Source: Gemmatimonadota bacterium (GTDB lineage Bacteria; Gemmatimonadota; Gemmatimonadetes; Gemmatimonadales; GWC2-71-9). From it: a stretch of DNA of 64,000 bases. The notes beneath the pieces were generated by a model. It saw nothing but the letters and a program-made list of their open reading frames with translations, was not told the origin of the DNA and ran no database searches. Made by a program: the position numbers and the translations under genes. Shown piece after piece: positions 14,831 through 23,267 of this stretch (the first letter of the stretch is position 1; the number at the start of each line of letters is the position of its first letter). Where the stretch lies: positions 1 to 64,000 of the forward strand of contig QHUB01000008.1 in assembly GCA_003221035.1 (NCBI GenBank), read 5' to 3'.

Positions 14831-15385
14831 TTAGGCGGCTCCCAACCTTGATGATTTGCGCGGCCAATACAGCGCGATCAAGAGCCCAACGGGCACCACA
14901 AACCCAATCAATTGAAGGAAGATGGACATCCAGGGAAACAGCAGCCGCGCGGCCACAAAGCAGACGAGCGACAGGGCGACCGCGAGCCGCGCGGCCTGGT
15001 TTTTCTGGCGCAGGATCGCGACACCGGCGCCGACGAGGAGCAGACTCGCGGCGACGCCGAGCACGATCGCGAGCAGGTACGCGCCGGCGTGCTGGGACGC
15101 GGCGCCCCATTCGTTCATGGCGCCCAGGATGCCAAGTGCGCCGAGCAACACGGTGAGGATGGCAGCGAGCTTCATAATGACCTCGACTGTTCGAGTAGTT
15201 TCTGCGCGCAGCGCCGGTGCGCTCCGCACGATATCCCAGAAGACGCGCACCCAGAATCCGAGGGTTCGCACGTCGCCGTCTCGGCACTGATCGCGAAAGA
15301 CCAGCACCATTTCTCGTTCATATGCGGCGCGAAAAGCCGGCGGGTACACGCGCAGCAGCAGGCGGTAGATGCGCTCGGCGCTCAT
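14831..15385 (-). CDS. Membrane protein with permease-prefix N-terminus, PadR-linked
   Basis: Of its 184 residues, 1-60 are a soluble segment (RIYRLLLRVYPPAFRAAYEREMVLVFRDQCRD...). This is the prefix seen in front of Acidobacteria/Gemmatimonadota-type orphan permeases and in proteins paired with PadR regulators. Then follow four membrane helices (about 70-90, 101-122, 129-145, 152-170) and a short basic tail. The FtsX/MacB permease core is missing, so it is probably not a transporter on its own. The ATG overlaps the PadR stop by 4 bases (ATGA), so the two are translationally coupled and likely share a stimulus. Confidence 0.82.
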   Translation of the reverse strand: MSAERIYRLLLRVYPPAFRAAYEREMVLVFRDQCRDGDVRTLGFWVRVFWDIVRSAPALRAETTRTVEVIMKLAAILTVLLGALGILGAMNEWGAASQHAGAYLLAIVLGVAASLLLVGAGVAILRQKNQAARLAVALSLVCFVAARLLFPWMSIFLQLIGFVVPVGLLIALYWPRKSSRLGAA

Positions 15386-15756
15386 GCGGGCCTCGCGCCG
15401 ATCAGTTTCTTGCGCCGCGCCGTGCGGACGATCGCGTCGAGCCGTCGTGCCTCGGCGCGTGCAACGGCCAGGCCCAGTGGGGTCAGCCGATAGTAGCGGC
15501 GCCGCTCGTCGGCCCGCTCAGGGTCTGCCCGTTCGCCGGATTCGTCGACGAGCCTCGCCTCCAGCAGCCGTTTCAGCGCCCCATACAGCGTTCCGGGCCC
15601 GAGGCGCACAGCGCCCTCGGACCGCTGCGCCACGTCCTGCATGATGGCGTATCCGTGCAGATCGCCGTCCGCCAGGGCGAGCAGGATGTGGAACGTGGCG
15701 GGTGGCACGGGCAGGAACGACTCGGGGGTGGGCTGTTTTTGCGGACTACGGGACAC
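15382..15756 (-). CDS. PadR family transcriptional regulator
   Basis: The protein has 124 residues from GTG 15756 (GAGG 6 bases upstream), chosen over the longer ORF in the track because PadR proteins start just before the helix LPVPPATFHILLALADGDLHGYAIM. The winged helix is complete: EGAVRLGPGTLYGALKRLLEARLVDES, then the wing RRRYYRLTPLGLAVARAEARRL. PadR proteins are usually repressors that bind small molecules between the wing and a C-terminal helix. An inverted repeat overlapping the likely promoter suggests autorepression. It forms an operon with the prefix membrane protein. Confidence 0.93.
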   Translation of the reverse strand: MSRSPQKQPTPESFLPVPPATFHILLALADGDLHGYAIMQDVAQRSEGAVRLGPGTLYGALKRLLEARLVDESGERADPERADERRRYYRLTPLGLAVARAEARRLDAIVRTARRKKLIGARPA

Positions 15757-15769
15757 GGTCGCCTCGCGA

Positions 15770-15815
15770 TATATCGCTGAACGATATAGTACACCCGGAA
15801 CCGGTAGGTGTGCAA
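15770..15815 (-). promoter_or_regulatory. PadR promoter with overlapping inverted-repeat operator
   Basis: On the minus strand TTGCAC (15810-15815) and TACTAT (15786-15791), spaced 18 bases, form a sigma-70-like promoter. An inverted repeat with 7-base arms, TATATCG-CTGAA-CGATATA (15770-15788), covers the -10 region and start site 14 bases upstream of the GTG. The position fits an autorepressor operator. Confidence 0.6.
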
Positions 15816-15894
15816 GCCCCCAAAGGGGGGCGTCCACCGACGCATCCAGTGGACACGTGGATATCCGGTGTGCTAGGCTTTCGTTTGTGAAGCC

Positions 15895-16929
15895 ATGACA
15901 CTCCGACAAGTGGTCTGGTTTATTGCCGCGCATATCGCGCTCGTCGCGTTAGCGATCTGGTTCAACCTCGCGGTATTGTGCCAGGGTGACGCCAAGTTCA
16001 GCGGTGGCTGCGGCGGTTTCGGCCTGTACATTCCTCTGTGGGAAGTCTTTCTCGCGCCCCTGGCACTTGCCGCTATCCTGCTCGAGCGGTGGGGCAGGGC
16101 TCAACCGCCGCCGACCCTACGCCTTCTGGTCTACCTCGGCGCGACGGTATTCGTTGCGGAGGTCGGGTTCCTGCTGATTGACAAGTTCCCGGTTTTGCTG
16201 GCGCTGGAGGCCGTGATCATCGCCCTTGAGGCGGTCCTGCGTTGGAGAACTATACGCCTCTTCCTTCTGGTTGGGCTCCTCGCACCATGCAAGCAGGCGG
16301 TGGGTCAATCACCTGCATGTCCTCCCTTCGACACAACCGCCGCCTGGGCACGGACGAGCCGGACCTGGTCCAATGAATCGGGCTTGCACTGGAGCAACGA
16401 TTCTCTCCGCCGCGTCTTGATCAGCCTCGGCGAGCGGGATCAGGCGCCCCGAGCGGAGTTCGGCGCCCATGTCACCGATACACTCTATGTCCGACAACTC
16501 AGGAGCCTGGACTCGACCTTGGCCGCCGAGATGGTCCTCATCCTCGACCGCTTTGGCCTGCCCACGAGGTCCATGGTTGGCCCGGCAGGATCGGATGCGG
16601 CAATGCTGATCATCCAGCACAGCTGGCCATTGCAGGAGCGGGCGCTGGCGTCCGCCAAGGCCATCCCTGCCGGCCAAATCTCGCCTGAAAAACTGGCGAT
16701 GCTCGAAGACCGCGTGCTGGTGCATCAGGGCCAGCCGCAACGTTTCGGCACGCAGTTCAATGCAGGGCCCGGCGGCGTCTTTCGGTTCGCCCCCGTGTCC
16801 GATACCACGGGTCTCGACGCACGGCGGTCCGCGGCGGGAATGCCGCCGATGCGTCAGTACGTCTGTTTGCTCGAAGAGGCGGGCATGCGCGTGGACCGAG
16901 CGTCGTTGCCGGGGGCATTCCGGCCATGA
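15895..16929 (+). CDS. DUF6624-type protein with N-terminal membrane domain
   Basis: The 344-residue protein has an N-terminal half with about four membrane helices (residues 5-27, 44-62, 73-93, 98-118), then a fifth hydrophobic stretch ending near the motif LLAPCKQAVGQ. The C-terminal 200 residues match the DUF6624 pattern: LRRVLISLGERDQAPR, LDRFGLPTRSMVGPAGSDAAMLIIQHSWPLQERAL, GQISPEKLAMLEDRVLVHQGQPQRFGTQF. In other proteins this domain is usually behind a signal peptide; here it is tethered to a multi-pass anchor. Function of the domain is unknown. ATG 15895 lies divergent to the padR promoter. Confidence 0.82.
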   Translation: MTLRQVVWFIAAHIALVALAIWFNLAVLCQGDAKFSGGCGGFGLYIPLWEVFLAPLALAAILLERWGRAQPPPTLRLLVYLGATVFVAEVGFLLIDKFPVLLALEAVIIALEAVLRWRTIRLFLLVGLLAPCKQAVGQSPACPPFDTTAAWARTSRTWSNESGLHWSNDSLRRVLISLGERDQAPRAEFGAHVTDTLYVRQLRSLDSTLAAEMVLILDRFGLPTRSMVGPAGSDAAMLIIQHSWPLQERALASAKAIPAGQISPEKLAMLEDRVLVHQGQPQRFGTQFNAGPGGVFRFAPVSDTTGLDARRSAAGMPPMRQYVCLLEEAGMRVDRASLPGAFRP

Positions 16930-16930
16930 G

Positions 16931-16970
16931 CGGCCTGACGCGCGCGTAGATTGTGGCATGACTTCTTCCC
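16931..16970 (+). repeat. attC relic
   Basis: GCGGCCTGACGCGCGCGTAGATTGTGGCATGACTTCTTC shares GCGCGTAGATTGTGG-ATGACT with the attC at position 1. The outer core has decayed and the right arm is gone. It lies in the 65-base gap before a small gene. Confidence 0.55.
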
Positions 16971-16994
16971 AGATGTGAAAGCGAGCACCAGGAC

Positions 16995-17249
16995 ATGGGT
17001 TTCATTCCTGAGTGGGCAATCGGTGGCGCGGTCCTCATATTCGCGGTTGCAGTCGCGCAGATCGTCGTGGTGAAGTTGCGAGCCTCGGTGCGAAAGCTGC
17101 CGGCCTCGGATGAGGAGATTGGTGAGTTGCGCCAGGCCTTGGATGCGATGCAAAACCGCTTGGGAGAGGTAGAGGAGCGGCTCGATTTCGCTGAACGGCT
17201 CCTGGCCCAGTCTCGTGGAGCCGACCGGTTAGGCCCGCCACCACGGTAA
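16995..17249 (+). CDS. Small membrane-anchored coiled-coil protein (PspB-like)
   Basis: The 84-residue protein has one membrane helix (residues about 6-28, PEWAIGGAVLIFAVAVAQIVVV) and then a cytoplasmic coiled coil (EEIGELRQALDAMQNRLGEVEERLDFAERLLAQ). The layout and the closing heptads resemble PspB, the phage-shock membrane sensor, but there is no pspA or pspC nearby. GAGCACCAGGAC precedes the ATG. The call to PspB is by architecture only. Confidence 0.7.
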   Translation: MGFIPEWAIGGAVLIFAVAVAQIVVVKLRASVRKLPASDEEIGELRQALDAMQNRLGEVEERLDFAERLLAQSRGADRLGPPPR

Positions 17250-17316
17250 ACGACGAATGCTGCTCGCACATCCTGACCTGCAAAAACACCGCGCGCTGCG
17301 TATCTTTGAAGTCCTT

Positions 17317-17388
<72 letters not shown>

Positions 17389-17400
17389 CTGCGAAAACTC

Positions 17401-17440
17401 AAAGGGAATCAACCGATGTGGTTGGTCCCCTTTTTGCTTT
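17401..17440 (+). terminator. Rho-independent terminator of tRNA-Gly
   Basis: AAAGGGAATCAACC pairs with GGTTGGTCCCCTTT around the loop GATGTG (one mismatch and one wobble pair), followed by TTGCTTTTT. Its overlap with the upstream part of the next ORF argues that the macroglobulin gene starts downstream, at 17472. Confidence 0.75.
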
Positions 17441-17471
17441 TTCGTATTGTGAACCCGACCGCAAAGGCTAT

Positions 17472-20400
17472 ATGCGCGCGCTTTCCGCCGTCCTGACGCT
17501 CGCTCTCAGCAGCTTCGTGGTGTCCACCCCGACACCGCTCCGTGTCCTGCGGGTCACACCCGGTACCGATCCGGCCGCCGCCGCTCCAACCACCATCGTC
17601 TCGGTCACCTTCGATCGTCCAGTCGCGGGATCGCTCGATGCCACGGTCGACGCCAAACGGATCTTCAGCATTACGCCGGCGACTGCCGGGAAAGTCGAAT
17701 GGCGCGACCCGATCACGCTGCGGTTCACGCCCGCGGCGCCGCTGAATCCGGCCACGACCTACACGGTCACCGTGAGCGACGACTTCGCCGCCATGGACGG
17801 CAGCAAGCTCGAAAAGCCATACACCTTCACCTTCCGCGTGCACGGCACCGTTCCACTCGCGGGCGCTCCCGCCGGTCCCAACGGGGACGCGCGCTACCTC
17901 AAGCCCGACGCGCAGTTCGAGGTCGTCTGGAGCACACCGGTCGAGCTCGGCGACGTGACCAAGCGGGTCTACATCCAGTTCGACACCGATTGTCCGGTGC
18001 TGCTGGTGCGCCTGCGGGCTGTCTCGCAGCGCACGATCAAAGAGGACGACACGTGGCAGTACCGCGAGGCGGGCGGGTGGCAACGCGATCACGCCGGCGA
18101 TGCGCTGCGGCGCGTCGTACGATTCACGCCGCTCACCCCGCTTCCCAAAGGCTGCACCGGCTTCCTGGCGGTGCCGTCTGAGCTGGACCCGGAAGGGACC
18201 AGTCCCTATCAGCGCTGGCGGTTCGCCACGTACGGTCCCTTCCAGCTGATCGCGGCGTTTTGCGGCTGGAACAACGCGACCTGTCCGGCCGGTCCGCCGC
18301 GGATCGAGTTCTCGACGCCGGTGCGCGGCGTCGACCTGCTGCGCGGCGTCCATTTCCTGCCCAAGATCCCGTTCGCGGTTCAAGACACGACCGACGAAAT
18401 GGCGACCTGGATTCTCGACGCCTCGCTCAAGCCACGTACCGGCTACGCCCTCGTCGTTGATACCACGGTGTTGCGTGACGTGTTTGGACAGAAGCTCACG
18501 GGAAACCCCGTGAAGGCATTCGGCACGACGGGATACGATCCCGCAGTCACCTATGACTACGGCATGATGTTGGTGGAGCGAAACGGGTATCGCACGTTCC
18601 CGATTCGCCACGTCAACGTTGACACGGTGCAGGTGACGACCGCGGCCGTACCCGAAAGCCTCGAAGCGCTCGTGCTGCGCGCGCCGCCGTGGAATCTCGG
18701 TGATATCTGGCAGCGACTCGTCCCCGGGGCTGAGCAACGGACCATGGCGGTCGAGTCGCGCCGCGACGTGCCGCTGGTCAGCGTGGTCCGGGCCCCCGTC
18801 TACGCGGCCCGGCCCGGCGCGCCGGCGCTCAGCGCCGTGCGGGTCACCTATGCCGGTGATACCATCTTCAAGAATTCGTACCGCCGCTCGGCGCCTGTTG
18901 CGCTGCTACAGACCACGGATCTCGGGATCACGGCTCGGGTCGGTGAAGAAGAGGCGGTCATCTGGGTCACCGGCGTCCAGGATGGCATTCCGAAGTCCGG
19001 CGTCGACGTCGAGCTGCGCGATCCCACCGGTCGTACCCGCGCGCGCGGGCGCACGAACGCGCAGGGGCTGGTGCGCCTCGGCGGTCTCCGCGATACGAGC
19101 GCGACGGACGACGACAACGAGCGCGGCTTCGCCGGCTACGTCAGCGCGCGCCTGGGTCTCGACCGCGCTGTGGTTGGGATCAACACCTGGTCGGGTGACC
19201 TCTCGCCCTGGCGCTTCAATGTCAACTCGGCCTGGGGCACCGACCGGCTGCCCGTGGCGGCCGCGGTTTTCACGGAGCGCGGCATCTACCGGCCCGGCGA
19301 GCCGGTTTACGTCAAGGCCATCGTACGCCGCGGCGCTCTCGGCGCATTGCGAGTGCCGGCCGCGAGCGACTCGCTCCGCTGGGTGTTTCACGATCGCGAA
19401 GGCGGAGTGATGCGCGACTCGATCGTGCGGCTTTCGTCCTTCGGTACTGCGGCGCAGACCCTGAAGCTGGACAACGACCTTCCGCTCGGCACCTACAACG
19501 TGGGGCTCCAGGTCAAGCGCGGCACCTGGCAGGACGTGGCCAACACGACGTATCGCGTTGCGGAATACCGGCCGCCGGAGTTTCTCGTCACGGTCAGCGC
19601 CGACTCTGCACCGCGGTTCAGCGGCGATTCACTGCAGGGAAACGTCGAGGCGCGCTATCTCTTCGGCGCACCGATGGCCCGGGCCCTGGTGAACTGGACG
19701 CTCACCGTCACTCCGACGACGCCGTGGGCGCTGAACATCCCCGGGCTCGACCGCTACTACGTCGGCGAGAGCGGCTGGTGGTGGGAAGAGTGGGAAGGAG
19801 AGACGGGGGGGGCTGGGGCACAGAATCAGGCGCGCAGCACGACGAGCGGCATGGACACGCTCGACGGCGCGGGGCGTCTCACCCTGCGTCTTCCGGTCGC
19901 CGCGGTAAATGGCAAGCCCGCGAGCACCCGACTCCAGGCGAGTGTGACCGACGTCAACCGCCAGGTTGTCGCAGGGTCCGCGACTGTACTGGTGCACCCT
20001 GCGTCGTTCTACATCGCCGCCCGGCCGCTGGGCGACGAGTACTTCTGGACCGGAGGGAAGCCGCAGCAAGTCGCCGTGCTCGCGGCCCGTCCCGATGGCC
20101 GCCACGTCGCCGGCGTGAAGATTCGTGGCACCATCGTGCGGCGCGAATGGCATCGCGTGCAGCGCTCGCGCGAGGGCGTCGAGAGCCAAGTCGGCGAGTG
20201 GGTGGCGGATACGGTGGCGCGGTGCGAGCTCGTGAGCGCCAACGATCCCGTGAGTTGTCCGTTCACGCCGAGTGCGGGCGGCACGTACATCGTGTCGTTC
20301 ACGGCGAGGGATGAGAAGGGCCGAGCGGCGTCCACGAGCTTCTATCGCTGGGCGACCGGCAAGGACTGGATTCCGTGGAACGACGAGAACCAGTTCAAGA

Positions 20401-23267
20401 TGGATCTGATCCCCGATAAGACCCGCTACTCGGTCGGCGACACGGCGACGATTCTTGTGGCGTCGCCATTCACCGATGCCGAAGCCTGGATCACGGTCGA
20501 GCGGGAAGGGCTGATCGAGCAGCGTCGCATGCGCGTCACCGCCGGCGCGACATCGCTCAAGTTCAAGATCACCGAAGCGTATGCGCCCAACGCCTTCGTT
20601 TCGATGGTGCTGGTGCGCGGCCGCAGCGCGCCGCCCGGCGGAATCGCCGATCCGGGACGCCCCACGCTGCGCGTGGGGTACGCGGAGCTGCGCGTCACGC
20701 CGGAGGTGAAGCGGCTGGCGGTGGACGTGAAGCCGCAGGCGACCGAGTACCGGCCTGGTGACAGTGCCAAGGTACAGATCCGCGTGTACGACGCGACCGG
20801 CAAAGGGCGGCGCAGTGAAGTGACCTTGTGGGCGGTGGACGAAGGCGTACTCGCGCTCACGGGATACAAGACGCCGGATCCCCTCGACCTCCTGTACCAG
20901 CCGCGCGGCGTGAGCCTGAGATTGGCCAGCAATCTGGTCGCGATCGCGCCGCAGGTCTTGGAGCAGGAAGGCACGTCCATCAAGGGTGAGCAGGAGCCCG
21001 GCGGGGGCGGCGGGCTCGCCGGAGGCGACATTCTCCGCTCGCGCTTTGCCGCGACGGCGTTCTTCCTCGGCGACGTGGAAACCGATTCCTCGGGAGCTGC
21101 ACTCGCGACGGCGAAGTTGCCGGGCAATCTGACGACATTCCGCGTCATGGCCGTGGCTGTGACGGCGGGCGATCGGTACGGACACGGCGAGTCGCCCATG
21201 CTCGTCACGCGGCCGCTGCTTGCGCGGCCGGCGCTGCCGCGCTTCCTGCGGTCGGGCGACGCGTTTACCGCGGGTGTGGTGGTGAACCAGCGGGCCGGGG
21301 GTACGCCGACCGTGCGCGTGCGGTCCGACGCGCAGGGCGTCGTGCGCAGCGGAGCGGCGACGCAGACCGTCACGCTCGCCCCGGGGCGGGGCACCGAGGT
21401 GCGGTTCTCGTTCCGCGACACCACGACTGACTCGACGGCGTTCCGGTTCGACGTCGCCTCACAGAGCGATTCCGATGCCGTCCTCGTGCGGCTGGCGGGG
21501 CGCCCCGTCTTCACGCCGCGCGGCTTCACGGCAACAGGCAGCGTGGTCGACACGGCAACCGTCGTGATCGATCTCCCGGAGCCCGTCGATCCCGATCGCT
21601 CGCGCCTCGAGCTGGGGATCGGCACGACGCCGCTCGCGGTGCTCGCGGGCAGTTATCGCTGGCTCTCGGTCTATCCGTTCGATTGCTCGGAGCAGATCTC
21701 GAGCGAATTGCTGCCTCTGATCGCGCTGTATCGCGCGAGCTCGACGGAAGGAGCTCTGTTGCCGGGTCTGACACCGGAGCGGGCTCGCGGTGAGATCGAA
21801 GAGGGCGTGGGCGTGTTGAGCCGGCGGCAGCGGCCAGACGGCGGCATCGGGCTTTGGTCGGCCGAAGACTGGACGACGCCGTGGCTCAGCTCGTACGTGG
21901 GCGAGGCCCTGCTCGCGGCGCGGGACGCCGGCGTGCCCGTAAGCGATTCGGTGCTGGCGCGCCTGGGCAACTACCTGTACCGCAGCGCTCATGAGCGTGG
22001 CACGATCATGGCGCCCATCGCGTCCTGGTACAGCGACGTGCGCGTGGTGCTCGCCGAGCAGGTGGCAGCGGCGGACTTTTTGAGTCGCGTAGGGCGAGCC
22101 GATCTGCCGACCGAGAATGAACTGTTGCGGCAAGCCGCGCAGCTCTCGTGGGAGGATCGGCTCCGCCTCGCGCAGATGATGGCGCGGCGTGGGGCGCGCA
22201 ACGCGGCGCGGCAGCTGATCTCGCCGATCTGGGAGTCGGTGAAGATCGAAGGCCGCCGGGCGGTCTTGCCGGACTCCGCTCCGCAGGATGGACGCTGGTT
22301 CTACTTCTGGTCCAGCCAGCGGCCGCTCGCGCGGCTGTTATCCGCGACGCTCGTCGTGGACTCGAGCAACGCGCTGATCGGACCGCTGGTCGAATCGCTC
22401 GTCGAGCAGGGACGCAGCTCGAGCCGCCGATGGTATTGGAATACGCAGGACTATGGGACGGCCGCGGCCGCGCTCGCCGACTTCACCGTGCGGCAGTCGC
22501 GCGCGGCGCAGCGGGGCTACGAGGTGCGGGCCGGAAATCAGGTGGTCTATCGCTCCCGAGGAGCGGACGGCGCGCCGCTGCGTGAAATCTCTCGCCCCCT
22601 CACCGGGATGCTCTCGAACCTGCCGGGCGGGGGTCAGCGCGTCACGCTGACAGTTCGCGGCACCGACCGCGCGAGCGCTGGCACTCCGCTCTTTTTCTAT
22701 GTCACGGTGCACGAGGTGCCGCGCCAGCGTCCGGTCACGCCGGATCAGCAGGGCATTCAGGTCGAACGCTGGTATGAGGACTACGACACCGGAAAACCGA
22801 TCATCAGTGCGCCGGAGGGTTCGCTTGTCCGGGTGCGGCTCCGGATCACGGTGGCGGCGCAGCGGCAATTTGTCGCGCTCACCGATCCACTTCCGGCCGG
22901 CCTCGAGGCGGTGGACCTGAGTCTCAGAACGACGGGACAGCTTCCAGGTCCCGGCGCCGCGACGCCTGAGCACGCAGAGTCTGAGGACGGTGAAGCGGAG
23001 TCGAGTTACTACCCGTGGGGCTGGTACTACGGGAGCTGGGACGCGGGGTGGTGGTCGCCATTCGATCACCGCGAGTTGCGGGACGATCGCGTCGTGTATG
23101 TCGCGACGGTGCTTTGGGCGGGCCGCTACACCGCCACGTACGTCGCGCGCGCGACCACGCCTGGCACATTCATGCGGCCGCCGGCCCACGCGGAGGAGAT
23201 GTACAACCCGGCGGTGCAGGGCCGCAGCGATGGCGGTGTCTTCACGGTAACGGCCCGCGCGCCATGA
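17472..23267 (+). CDS. Alpha-2-macroglobulin family protein
   Basis: From ATG 17472 the protein has 1931 residues. This start gives a signal sequence (MRALSAVLTLALSSFVVS) and excludes the tRNA terminator. It has the bacterial macroglobulin plan: N-terminal Ig-like and MG domains, the bait region in mid-protein, an A2M signature region (PGNLTTFRVMAVAVTAGDRYG), and a thioester motif CSEQ (PFDCSEQ) inside the TED helical domain. In bacteria this periplasmic protein traps invading proteases and partners PBP1C in wall repair. No lipobox Cys follows the signal, so it is either soluble in the periplasm or held by its uncleaved signal helix. It overlaps pbpC by 4 bases. Confidence 0.95.
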   Translation: MRALSAVLTLALSSFVVSTPTPLRVLRVTPGTDPAAAAPTTIVSVTFDRPVAGSLDATVDAKRIFSITPATAGKVEWRDPITLRFTPAAPLNPATTYTVTVSDDFAAMDGSKLEKPYTFTFRVHGTVPLAGAPAGPNGDARYLKPDAQFEVVWSTPVELGDVTKRVYIQFDTDCPVLLVRLRAVSQRTIKEDDTWQYREAGGWQRDHAGDALRRVVRFTPLTPLPKGCTGFLAVPSELDPEGTSPYQRWRFATYGPFQLIAAFCGWNNATCPAGPPRIEFSTPVRGVDLLRGVHFLPKIPFAVQDTTDEMATWILDASLKPRTGYALVVDTTVLRDVFGQKLTGNPVKAFGTTGYDPAVTYDYGMMLVERNGYRTFPIRHVNVDTVQVTTAAVPESLEALVLRAPPWNLGDIWQRLVPGAEQRTMAVESRRDVPLVSVVRAPVYAARPGAPALSAVRVTYAGDTIFKNSYRRSAPVALLQTTDLGITARVGEEEAVIWVTGVQDGIPKSGVDVELRDPTGRTRARGRTNAQGLVRLGGLRDTSATDDDNERGFAGYVSARLGLDRAVVGINTWSGDLSPWRFNVNSAWGTDRLPVAAAVFTERGIYRPGEPVYVKAIVRRGALGALRVPAASDSLRWVFHDREGGVMRDSIVRLSSFGTAAQTLKLDNDLPLGTYNVGLQVKRGTWQDVANTTYRVAEYRPPEFLVTVSADSAPRFSGDSLQGNVEARYLFGAPMARALVNWTLTVTPTTPWALNIPGLDRYYVGESGWWWEEWEGETGGAGAQNQARSTTSGMDTLDGAGRLTLRLPVAAVNGKPASTRLQASVTDVNRQVVAGSATVLVHPASFYIAARPLGDEYFWTGGKPQQVAVLAARPDGRHVAGVKIRGTIVRREWHRVQRSREGVESQVGEWVADTVARCELVSANDPVSCPFTPSAGGTYIVSFTARDEKGRAASTSFYRWATGKDWIPWNDENQFKMDLIPDKTRYSVGDTATILVASPFTDAEAWITVEREGLIEQRRMRVTAGATSLKFKITEAYAPNAFVSMVLVRGRSAPPGGIADPGRPTLRVGYAELRVTPEVKRLAVDVKPQATEYRPGDSAKVQIRVYDATGKGRRSEVTLWAVDEGVLALTGYKTPDPLDLLYQPRGVSLRLASNLVAIAPQVLEQEGTSIKGEQEPGGGGGLAGGDILRSRFAATAFFLGDVETDSSGAALATAKLPGNLTTFRVMAVAVTAGDRYGHGESPMLVTRPLLARPALPRFLRSGDAFTAGVVVNQRAGGTPTVRVRSDAQGVVRSGAATQTVTLAPGRGTEVRFSFRDTTTDSTAFRFDVASQSDSDAVLVRLAGRPVFTPRGFTATGSVVDTATVVIDLPEPVDPDRSRLELGIGTTPLAVLAGSYRWLSVYPFDCSEQISSELLPLIALYRASSTEGALLPGLTPERARGEIEEGVGVLSRRQRPDGGIGLWSAEDWTTPWLSSYVGEALLAARDAGVPVSDSVLARLGNYLYRSAHERGTIMAPIASWYSDVRVVLAEQVAAADFLSRVGRADLPTENELLRQAAQLSWEDRLRLAQMMARRGARNAARQLISPIWESVKIEGRRAVLPDSAPQDGRWFYFWSSQRPLARLLSATLVVDSSNALIGPLVESLVEQGRSSSRRWYWNTQDYGTAAAALADFTVRQSRAAQRGYEVRAGNQVVYRSRGADGAPLREISRPLTGMLSNLPGGGQRVTLTVRGTDRASAGTPLFFYVTVHEVPRQRPVTPDQQGIQVERWYEDYDTGKPIISAPEGSLVRVRLRITVAAQRQFVALTDPLPAGLEAVDLSLRTTGQLPGPGAATPEHAESEDGEAESSYYPWGWYYGSWDAGWWSPFDHRELRDDRVVYVATVLWAGRYTATYVARATTPGTFMRPPAHAEEMYNPAVQGRSDGGVFTVTARAP

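Noticed and set aside
17409-21185. Minus-strand ORFs of 442 and 518 residues
   Set aside because: Shadows of the alpha-2-macroglobulin gene, caused by GC-rich codon use.
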